NCBI GenBank assembly: GCA_958436995.1
Contig: CAUBMI010000016.1
Coordinates: 1-36,127 of the forward strand
From: an uncultured Collinsella sp.
Lineage (GTDB): Bacteria; Actinomycetota; Coriobacteriia; Coriobacteriales; Coriobacteriaceae
Reading direction: 5' to 3'
Length of the DNA: 36,127 nt
The notes beneath the pieces are model-generated. The model ran no database searches and was not told where the DNA came from. It saw nothing but the letters and a program-made list of their open reading frames with translations. The translations under genes and the position numbers were made by a program. Shown in pieces: positions 1-5,746 of this stretch; position 1 is the stretch's first letter; the number at the start of each line of letters is the position of its first letter.

Positions 1-161
1 GAGTCGGCATCGCCCTCCTTAGCAGTTATCAGCAGGCTGCCCGTATAAGACTGCTAAGGCTCACCTTCAGGACAGGCAGCCTTGGCCCAAGAAGGGCCAC
101 TCAGGCAGAACAGTCCGAGCAGCATCAATACCAGCAAAAGAAAACCCTTAGTTCTTTTCAT
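1..161 (-). pseudogene. start of a secreted surface protein interrupted by an in-frame amber codon (partial)
   Basis: Reading the minus strand from an ATG at 161 gives a clear signal peptide: Lys/Arg-rich start (MKRTK), a hydrophobic core of about 15 residues, then a signal peptidase site near SWAKA-A. After 35 residues a TAG at 54-56 stops the frame, but the same frame stays open to the window edge and reads as plausible mature protein (QSYTGSLLITAKEGDAD). That stretch resembles the start of prealbumin-like or pilin-like domains of Gram-positive surface proteins, but it is too short to assign. The ATG lacks a good ribosome binding site. The stop could be a real nonsense mutation, a sequencing error, or the end of a very short secreted peptide. 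The rest of the gene lies outside the window. Confidence 0.5.
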
Positions 162-223
162 CTATATCGCCAATATCTCTCGACATTTGTATATTGTGAC
201 TATTTTAGATCTATATGGCCAAT
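160..223. repeat. 15-bp imperfect direct repeat upstream of the secreted protein
   Basis: ATCTATATCGCCAAT at 160-174 and ATCTATATGGCCAAT at 209-223 differ at one base and start 49 bp apart. They overlap and precede the start of the interrupted secreted-protein gene, so they could be operator sites. Nothing else is recognisable between 224 and 384. Confidence 0.4.
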
Positions 224-384
224 TTGAGCCCTCACCATGGCAATTGTTGCAGCTGGGTTTCTTTTCATTAAGATTTCACTTTGGTAAATCCCCGCCCCTA
301 AGCATTAAACCCGAAGTCCACCGAGTGGGCCGCCGTTGACGTGGCGATGTTTGGATTGGCGCGCACGCACTCAAAATCGGCAAC

Positions 385-406
385 AAAAAAGCCGCCCGAA
401 GGCGGC
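385..406 (-). terminator. Rho-independent terminator of tRNA-Thr
   Basis: On the minus strand, GCCGCC-TTCG-GGCGGC (391-406) is followed by six T residues (385-390). It lies 12 bases beyond the encoded CCA end of the tRNA. Confidence 0.9.
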
Positions 407-418
407 TATCTTGTGTAA

Positions 419-494
419 TGGAGCCAGCGACCGGGCTCGAACCGGTGACCCCCGCTTTACGAGAGCGGTGCTCTACCAACTGAGCTACGCTGGC
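419..494 (-). tRNA. tRNA-Thr (anticodon CGT)
   Basis: The minus strand folds as a complete cloverleaf. The acceptor stem pairs GCCAGCG with CGCTGGC, the D-arm contains GCTCAGTTGGTAGAGC, the anticodon stem CCGCT/AGCGG encloses the loop CTCGTAA (anticodon CGT, reading ACG), and the T-arm contains GGTTCGAGCCC. The discriminator base is T and the 3' CCA is encoded at 421-419. The 76 bases include CCA. Confidence 0.97.
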
Positions 495-533
495 GGCCAT
501 ATGATGACGCAACTGAGGCGTCAACGGCTGTCT

Positions 534-562
534 ATGATACGGGACATCGCACATCCGCGCAA
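534..562 (-). promoter_or_regulatory. probable promoter of tRNA-Thr
   Basis: On the minus strand TTGCGC (562-557) and TATCAT (539-534) are separated by 17 bases, a good sigma-70-type arrangement 40 bases before the mature tRNA. No gene is visible between 563 and 700. Confidence 0.5.
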
Positions 563-701
563 GTGTTCTGACGGCTTTTCTCACTTTAAATGCACTAATA
601 TTAGAGGCGTGATGTCTGCAGTGCCCATTTGTTACTTGACCTGCTGTTGAGTTGGTGGTCGACGTCCCGCTCGTATGGGTCTCAAACAGAATGGGGCAGC
701 C

Positions 702-1184
702 ATGGCTCAACCCAAGATTCTTCTTACGCGTATCGATGACCGTTTCATTTACGGGCAAGACGTTGAGCTGTGGAACGAAGCCGTGGGTTCCAACCTTGTC
801 CTAATCGTCAACGATGAGATCGCGGCGGATTCGCGCCAATGGGCACCAATGAGGGTGGCGGTGCCAGAAGGCGTTTGGACGCGGTTTTTCTCGGTGCAAA
901 GGACTATCGACATCATTCATACCGCAACGCCGCGTCAATGGATCTTGATCATAGTGGCCTCACCCGCCGATGCGCTCGCGCTGGTTAAGGGTGGTGTGCC
1001 AATAACCAAGATCAGCATTGGCCATATGCAGGCAGGGGAGGGCAAGCGCTCTGCAACGCCTGCCATTGCCGTAGACGATACGGACATCGCCGCCTTCAAA
1101 GAGTTGCAAAAGCTCGGCATAGAGCTAGAAATCCGCTATCTCCCCAGTTCCGCCCCCGACCCCATTGGCAATCTGTTCAACTGA
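702..1184 (+). CDS. PTS mannose/GalNAc-family EIIB-like protein lacking the active-site His
   Basis: The 160-residue product matches the length and fold landmarks of the mannose/fructose/sorbose-family EIIB, close to AgaB/AgaV: an N-terminal RIDDR motif, LVLIVNDE, VKGGVPI and a C-terminal IAAFKELQKLGIE. In active EIIB proteins the N-terminal motif reads RLIHGQ, and the His carries the phosphate. Here it reads RFIYGQ, with Tyr17 in that place, so normal phosphotransfer should not be possible. No EIIA, EIIC or EIID gene is nearby. The start at 702 was chosen because GGGG lies just upstream; an in-frame ATG at 675 lacks a ribosome binding site. Its TGA stop is the first three bases of a short repeat element. 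It may be a regulatory or decaying EIIB. Family assignment is firm, function unknown. Confidence 0.85.
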   Translation: MAQPKILLTRIDDRFIYGQDVELWNEAVGSNLVLIVNDEIAADSRQWAPMRVAVPEGVWTRFFSVQRTIDIIHTATPRQWILIIVASPADALALVKGGVPITKISIGHMQAGEGKRSATPAIAVDDTDIAAFKELQKLGIELEIRYLPSSAPDPIGNLFN

Positions 1185-1215
1185 TCCCTTGGGGACGGAG
1201 GAAAACGGATCATTT
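1182..1215 (+). repeat. short TGATCC...GGATCA repeat, copy 1
   Basis: This 34-base unit begins TGATCCCTTGGGGACG and ends ACGGATCATTT, with short inverted ends. A near-identical copy lies at 16204-16238 in opposite orientation. Both copies start at the stop codon of the preceding gene and read in the same sense as it. Confidence 0.7.
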
Positions 1216-1251
1216 TGCCCTTGCGAGGGATGCGCGCGATGCCGCCTGTCA

Positions 1252-1403
1252 AAAACTATGCCCATTTACTACGTTTGGTCGGCTATCGCCGAGCATGTCG
1301 AATTTGAGAAAAACAAAACCGCAGGTAGACAGCTTGCGAATTTAACAAAAACCGGTGCATGGTCGAGCATCCCGGGCTAAACGTAGTAAATGGGCATAGT
1401 TTT
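1252..1403. repeat. 152-bp inverted-repeat element, copy 1
   Basis: Perfect 25-bp terminal inverted repeats (1252-1276 and 1379-1403) begin AAAACTATGCCC. The core CCGCAGGTAGACAGCTTG begins at offset 67. Copy 2 at 11140-11291 has the same total length, the same core at the same offset, and arms that differ by paired changes. There is no convincing open reading frame. Together with the short repeat and the galM terminator it fills the space between the EIIB-like gene and galM. Confidence 0.8.
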
Positions 1404-1448
1404 GATATGTCACTCATACAGTCACAGAAAAAACGAGCCTAAAAGATG

Positions 1449-1484
1449 AAAAAGCGCCCGCTGGCGGTGGTGCCGGCGGGCGCT
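1449..1484 (-). terminator. Rho-independent terminator of galM
   Basis: A 13-bp stem with one mismatch (AGCGCCCGC...GCGGGCGCT, 1453-1465 with 1472-1484) is followed on the minus strand by a T-run, 27 bases after the galM stop codon. A very similar hairpin follows galT. Confidence 0.85.
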
Positions 1485-1510
1485 GCTGTGCGATATGTCG
1501 CGTTGCGGGC

Positions 1511-2563
1511 TTAGTGCCTCATAAAGTGGTACTCGATCACATTGCTGTAGGGGTGACCCGGGCCCACAATGCCCTGCGGGAACAGCGGCTGGTGCGGCGT
1601 GTCGGGGTACATCTCTGCCTCGAGGGCAAAGCCGGCGCCCCAGCCATAGTTGGCATCGTCCTTGGCATGCTCGTCTCCCAGCCAATTGCCGGTGTAGAGC
1701 TGCACGCCCGGGGCGGTGGTGTAGTAATCCAGCTCGCGACCGGTCCACATTTCCTCGACGTGCATCGCGCGGCGCAGATTGCGGCCGTACTGATAGCCGT
1801 CGATGCACAGGCAGTGGTCGTAGCCACGGGCCTGCTTAATCTGCGGGTCGTCGGCCTCCATACCGGGTGCGACGGGGCGCAGGCTGCGGAAGTCAAACGG
1901 CGTGCCCTCGACCGGAGCGATCTGGCCGGTAGGGATATTCTGCTCGTTAATGGGCAGGTAGTGGGCGGCGTTGGCGACAAAGAAATGTTCGCAGTCCATG
2001 CCGGCGTGATGGCCTGCAAGGTTAAAGTACGTGTGGTTGGTCATCGACACATAGGTGGCGCGGTCGCTCTCGCAGCCGTACTCGATGCGGAAGGTGCCGG
2101 TGCGCGTAACGGTAAACACGGCCGTAAACGTGCGGTTGCCGGGCAGGCCCAGCTCGCCATCCTTAAGCGAGGTGGTCATGCGCACGGCGTTATGGACCTC
2201 GTCGAGCTCAACATCCCACACACGTTTGTGCAGGCCGTGCTCAAGGTCGCTGTGCAGGTTGTTGGCGCCCTCGTTGGCGGGCATATGCCAGTCCGTGCCG
2301 TCGATGGCGATCGTGGCGCCAGCGGTGCGGTTTGCCACAGGGCCGATGGTCGCGCCAAAGCAGGCGGGGTTGTCAAAGTAATCCTCGAGCTTATCGAAGC
2401 CCAGCACCACATCGCGCACGTTGCCGGGAATGTCGGGCACATCGATACCAAGCACCGTGGCGCCATAGTCCATAATGCGAACGCAGATCTCGGGCCCGTC
2501 GAGGGTGTAACGATGAACGGGGGTACCGCACGGCGCGGTGCCGAAAAGCTCGGAAGTGATCAT
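1511..2563 (-). CDS. galM: aldose 1-epimerase (galactose mutarotase)
   Basis: The 350-residue cytoplasmic enzyme interconverts alpha and beta anomers of galactose or glucose, feeding GalK. Family landmarks are present: the N-terminal YGATVLGIDVPD, GFDKLEDY, the substrate-binding FGATIGPVANR, NNLHSD, the catalytic His region TNHTYFNLAG, YDHC, and the C-terminal PGVQLYTGNWL region. The start MITSELF was chosen because AGGA lies just upstream; the frame extends 20 codons further without a ribosome binding site. It is transcribed away from the DeoR gene at 2770 and ends in its own terminator. A second epimerase-like gene, lacX, lies in the lac cluster. Confidence 0.93.
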   Translation of the reverse strand: MITSELFGTAPCGTPVHRYTLDGPEICVRIMDYGATVLGIDVPDIPGNVRDVVLGFDKLEDYFDNPACFGATIGPVANRTAGATIAIDGTDWHMPANEGANNLHSDLEHGLHKRVWDVELDEVHNAVRMTTSLKDGELGLPGNRTFTAVFTVTRTGTFRIEYGCESDRATYVSMTNHTYFNLAGHHAGMDCEHFFVANAAHYLPINEQNIPTGQIAPVEGTPFDFRSLRPVAPGMEADDPQIKQARGYDHCLCIDGYQYGRNLRRAMHVEEMWTGRELDYYTTAPGVQLYTGNWLGDEHAKDDANYGWGAGFALEAEMYPDTPHQPLFPQGIVGPGHPYSNVIEYHFMRH

Positions 2564-2708
2564 TTGGTTCCTAACATCGAGGTATTTCCGACAAACTGTA
2601 GCGCGAACAGGCGAGATTATCACTACACCCCACTAAAGCTGGGGGTATTTTTCTCAAAAAAGTGATGATTGGAGCTGTGCGGGCGTTCATTTTTGACGCG
2701 TACGAGTC

Positions 2709-2738
2709 TGATACAATTTGTTCGTTACTGTTTGAATG
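2709..2738 (+). promoter_or_regulatory. extended -10 promoter and probable autoregulatory operator of the DeoR gene
   Basis: TG-A-TACAAT (2709-2717) is an extended -10 element. Directly after it, 2719-2738 reads TGTTC-GTTAC-TGTTTGAATG. The same TGTTC-N5-TGTTTGAATG occurs before lacF (10503-10522), with close variants at 10422-10441 and before lacA (12607-12626). A site at the transcription start suggests autorepression. Confidence 0.6.
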
Positions 2739-2769
2739 ATATGCGCGCAAAGAACGGCGAGGATTCATC

Positions 2770-3534
2770 GTGATTAAGGCAGAGCGACAGGATAAGGTTC
2801 GTCAGCTGCTCGAGGAGCAGGGCACGGTCTCGGTTAAGGAGATTTCGGATGCGCTGGGCGTTTCGGACATGACGATTCGCCGCGACCTCGAAGAACTTGC
2901 GAGTCTGGGTGAGATCGAGCGCGTGCACGGCGGCGCCCGCAGTGCGCAGGGTCGTCCCCACGCTATGTTGCGCCATGAGTATTCGCACAGCGAAAAGCGC
3001 ACCAAGCATGCCGAGGAAAAACTGCAGATCGCACGCCGTGCTGTGGAGCTTATCGAGGAAGGCTCGACCATCTTTTTGGGTACGGGCACCACGGTTGAAC
3101 AGATGGCCTCGATGCTGCCGACGTTTCGCCTGCGCATTGTGACCAATTCGCTTTCGGTGTTTAACCTGCTCGAGGCGCGCGAGGACTGCGACCTGTGCCT
3201 CGTGGGCGGTATGTACCGTCGCCGCACCGCCGCTTTTGTGGGACCAACGGCCGAGGATACCCTGCGCGCGCTGGGCATCGATGCGGCGTTTATCGGCGCC
3301 AACGGTATCTTGGACGGTGACGTATCCACATCCAACATGGACGAGGGCCGTATCCAGCAGCTTGCCTTTAGCAAGGCGGACTCGCGCTATCTGATCGCCG
3401 ACTCCAGCAAGATCGGCAAACGCGACTTCTACACCTTCTGCCGCCTGGACAGCTTGGACGCCGTGGTGTGCGAGCCGGATATTGCCGACGAGGACCGCGC
3501 CGCCATCGAGGAGCACACGCAGGTCATCTGCTAG
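2770..3534 (+). CDS. DeoR-family transcriptional repressor, probable lactose/tagatose regulator (LacR-like)
   Basis: The 254-residue protein has an N-terminal DeoR winged helix-turn-helix (residues 1-57, with VSVKEISDALGVSDMTIRRDLEEL) followed by HGGA and the DeoR sensor domain (GSTIFLGTGTT, TNSLSVFN, GGMYRRRTAAFVGP, DAAFIGANGI). Such sensor domains usually bind a phosphorylated sugar. It starts at GTG 2770 with AGGA upstream. LacR proteins of lactococci and staphylococci belong to this family and respond to tagatose-6-phosphate. The same operator-like motif lies at its own promoter and before lacF and lacA, so it is a good candidate for the lac cluster repressor although it sits beside galM, 8 kb away. 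The ligand is inferred. Confidence 0.85.
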   Translation: MIKAERQDKVRQLLEEQGTVSVKEISDALGVSDMTIRRDLEELASLGEIERVHGGARSAQGRPHAMLRHEYSHSEKRTKHAEEKLQIARRAVELIEEGSTIFLGTGTTVEQMASMLPTFRLRIVTNSLSVFNLLEAREDCDLCLVGGMYRRRTAAFVGPTAEDTLRALGIDAAFIGANGILDGDVSTSNMDEGRIQQLAFSKADSRYLIADSSKIGKRDFYTFCRLDSLDAVVCEPDIADEDRAAIEEHTQVIC

Positions 3535-3565
3535 CTGATGCCGCGGGAGATATTGTGTGTTTCGG

Positions 3566-3659
3566 CCATTGCAATGGTCGGTATTTTTGTAGCTATAAGC
3601 TCATTTAAAGGTCGGTATTTCTGTATTATTAGATATATCTGAAGGTCGGTATTTTTGTA
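3566..3659 (+). repeat. three 16-bp direct repeats at exact 34-bp period before the ATPase gene
   Basis: GGTCGGTATTTTTGTA at 3576-3591 and 3644-3659, and GGTCGGTATTTCTGTA at 3610-3625, start exactly 34 bp apart. A 12-bp palindrome, CCATTGCAATGG (3566-3577), overlaps the first copy. The spacing places all copies on nearly the same face of the helix. They end 32 bases before the ATPase start, so they look like operator or iteron-type sites for it. Confidence 0.75.
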
Positions 3660-3691
3660 AACTAGCACGTAAATTAAGCTGAGGTGAGATT

Positions 3692-5062
3692 ATGTTTAAA
3701 CGGAAGGCATATGATCGTCTGCAGGAGTGGAAAGAACGCTCGCAAGGGCGCACTGCGGTGCTTATTGAGGGTGCAAGACGCGTTGGCAAAACGACGCTCG
3801 TCAAGTGCTTCGCGCAAAATGAATACAAGGATTATCTGTACATTGACTTTTCGGCTGCTAGCAAAGCCACGCTCGATATATTTCTGAACCATCGTGAAGA
3901 TGTCGATCTTTTTTTACGCATGCTTCAGCTGCAGCATGGTAAGGCCCTCGAACCGAGAGAGTCGCTGGTCATTTTTGATGAAGTGCAGCGGTTTCCCATC
4001 GCGCGCGAATACATAAAGCATCTTGTAGAAGACGGCAGATTTGATTACATCGAGACAGGCTCTCTTGTCTCCATCAAAAAGAATGTCGATAGCATTGTCA
4101 TACCGTCAGAGGAAGAAAGAATCCCTCTCGAGCCCCTCGATTTTGAGGAGTATCTTTGGGCGACCGGAAAAGATCTTTATGCAGAAGAGATCCGTAAAGC
4201 GCGCGAATCTCGGACCGCGCTTCCGGACGGCGTTCATGCGACGTGCATGAGATTATTTGATGAGTATATGCTTGTCGGTGGTATGCCTCAGTCGGTCGAC
4301 TCCTTTGTGGCAGAGAATGATTTTAGAGGATGCGACAGGGTTAAACGGCAGATTATCGCACTGTACAGGGAGGACATTGCCAAGTTTGGAGGTTCGGACG
4401 CTAGACGTGCGCGGGCGGTTTATGACGATATTCCGGGTCAATTATCTGCGGCAAATAAACGGTTCAAATTTGACAGCTTGGAGAAGGGGTCCCGTTTTGA
4501 GACATATGAGTCGGCGTTAATCTGGCTTGAGGATGCGCGACTGATTAACCGTTGCTATTTATGCAGTGATCCGAGCGTGGGTTACCGCCTGCACGAGGAC
4601 GCGTCTTCGCTTAAATGCTATATGGCGGACACGGGATTGCTCGTGAGCTTGGCGTTTGATGATGGTCCGGACCTTATGGATGTTCATAGAGACATTCAAT
4701 TTGGAAGAATTTCAATTAATAAAGGAATGCTAATCGAGAACATCGTGGCGCAGCAGCTTAAGAGTCTGGGGCATTCGCTTTTTTATTACAGCTGGCAGGA
4801 GCCTTCCAAAACAGAGGGGAGTCGGCCCAGAACGCGTGAAATTGATTTTCTTGTTTCGCGCGGCTTTGAAGACGCGGCTGGAAAACCGCGGGTCACTCCT
4901 GTTGAAGTTAAATCTTCCAAATCGTATTCAACAATCTCGCTTGACGATTTCGGCAGACGATTCGAACGACGAGTCGGAGAAGAGATAGTTCTTCACCCAA
5001 AACAGCTCAGGGCTGAAGGGCATAGGATATATCTACCTCTGTATATGACGATCTTTATCTGA
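3692..5062 (+). CDS. AAA family ATPase with DUF4143 and a C-terminal nuclease-like motif
   Basis: The 456-residue soluble protein belongs to the widespread AAA_14/DUF4143 ATPase group, whose role is not established. Walker A is GARRVGKT (residues 27-34) and Walker B is SLVIFDEVQ (Asp96, Glu97). A sensor-like ETGSL follows near residue 125. The DUF4143 part spans about residues 200-380. The C-terminus has Asp385 in REIDFLV, then Glu405 and Lys407 in PVEVKSSK, matching the D...ExK pattern of PD-(D/E)XK nucleases. The gene is solitary, has lower GC than its neighbours and is flanked by repeats on both sides, which suggests acquired DNA. A hairpin (5069-5103) after the gene lacks a strong T-run. 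Confidence 0.85.
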   Translation: MFKRKAYDRLQEWKERSQGRTAVLIEGARRVGKTTLVKCFAQNEYKDYLYIDFSAASKATLDIFLNHREDVDLFLRMLQLQHGKALEPRESLVIFDEVQRFPIAREYIKHLVEDGRFDYIETGSLVSIKKNVDSIVIPSEEERIPLEPLDFEEYLWATGKDLYAEEIRKARESRTALPDGVHATCMRLFDEYMLVGGMPQSVDSFVAENDFRGCDRVKRQIIALYREDIAKFGGSDARRARAVYDDIPGQLSAANKRFKFDSLEKGSRFETYESALIWLEDARLINRCYLCSDPSVGYRLHEDASSLKCYMADTGLLVSLAFDDGPDLMDVHRDIQFGRISINKGMLIENIVAQQLKSLGHSLFYYSWQEPSKTEGSRPRTREIDFLVSRGFEDAAGKPRVTPVEVKSSKSYSTISLDDFGRRFERRVGEEIVLHPKQLRAEGHRIYLPLYMTIFI

Positions 5063-5331
5063 TCGACGGCATGCGGTCCTGTGGCTCATTGAACCGCAGG
5101 ACCGTGTATCGTTGGGGGTTTATTGTGATAATGCGCGCAAGCTAAGCCGGGGATCGAGTTTTCGGGATATGTCGGTGAAGTTCCGTCACCGCGGACTGGG
5201 TGTCCGTGCGCCCGACGAGGTCGTTGCGTGCCTAGAAGCCCCGAGCTCCAGAAGCCGTACGCTTGTTTCGGGCGTGCTGGTCGAATGCTCCAGCGGGAAA
5301 GACCTACGGGTGTAGCTTGCTCGGCCAGTTT
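5063..5331. other. intergenic stretch without a recognisable gene
   Basis: After the ATPase stop a hairpin (CGGTCCTGTGG with CCGCAGGACCG) is followed by about 220 bases in which I see no convincing gene. Open frames here lack ribosome binding sites and family features. Bases 5314-5331 resemble the spacers of the hairpin array that follows. Confidence 0.5.
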
Positions 5332-5630
5332 GTCTCGATTTGTAACAGCTAGGACTGAAAAACTCGGCTACGTGTTACAGGTTGAGATTTTTCGGCTAGG
5401 TCTAATCTATTCATCTCGATCTGTAACAGGTGGGGGCGAAATAACCGGCTAACTGTTATAGATTGAGATTGAGAGGATTGGCCGGTACGTTTGTCTCAAT
5501 CTGTAACAGCTAGACGTCCAAAACCGGTTTTAGTGTTACAGATTGAGACAATTCGGGCTGGTCGGTCCCTTTCATCTCAATCTGTAACAGGTAGGACTGA
5601 AAAGCTCGGCTGGATGTTACAGATCGAGAC
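5332..5630. repeat. array of four 57-bp hairpin units at 80-81-bp period
   Basis: Four units, 5332-5388, 5413-5469, 5493-5549 and 5574-5630, are each exactly 57 bp. Each begins near TCTCRATYTGTAACAG and ends in the matching inverted arm near TGTTACAGATTGAGA. Arm differences are mostly of the kind that keep G-U pairs in RNA. Spacers are 24, 23 and 24 bp and share a GGCTGGTCGGT-like pattern, so the whole 81-bp module is tandemly repeated. The inner loops of units 1 and 4 are nearly the same. No Cas genes are near and the units are palindromic, so this is a REP/BIME-like array, not CRISPR. Confidence 0.8.
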
Positions 5631-5650
5631 AAACGGCTTCCGACCTGCAC

Positions 5651-5694
5651 AAAAAGGCCGGGGGCGGCGCGCCGTGTGACGTGCCGCCCCCGGC
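5651..5694 (-). terminator. Rho-independent terminator of lacG
   Basis: A perfect 12-bp stem, GCCGGGGGCGGC with GCCGCCCCCGGC (5657-5668 and 5683-5694), is followed on the minus strand by a T-run (5655-5651), just after the lacG stop codon. Confidence 0.9.
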
Positions 5695-5746
5695 TGAGGA
5701 ATGGGGGCAGGTTGTGTGAGCGGGGCATCTCGCTAGTCGCAAGTCG

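Noticed and set aside
82..339. Plus-strand open frame of 85 codons near the left edge
   Set aside because: It starts with TTG without a ribosome binding site and lies antisense to the better-supported signal-peptide gene.
1165..1380. Open frame running through the short repeat and the 152-bp element
   Set aside because: It crosses two repeat units and has no supporting start signal; the inverted-repeat structure explains the sequence better.
1514..2665. Long open frame antisense to galM
   Set aside because: It is a GC-codon shadow of galM; the same is true of long frames antisense to lacE, lacG, galT, lacB, ptcA, aguD, aguA and the permease.
2693..2717. TTGACG with TACAAT as a standard promoter for the DeoR gene
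   Set aside because: The spacer is only 13 bases; the extended -10 element explains the promoter without it.
5112..5315. Open frame of 67 codons between the ATPase and the hairpin array
   Set aside because: Weak start, no ribosome binding site and no protein-like pattern.
5332..5630. Regular repeat-spacer pattern reminiscent of a CRISPR array
   Set aside because: Repeats are 57 bp and palindromic, spacers are related to one another, and no Cas gene is present.
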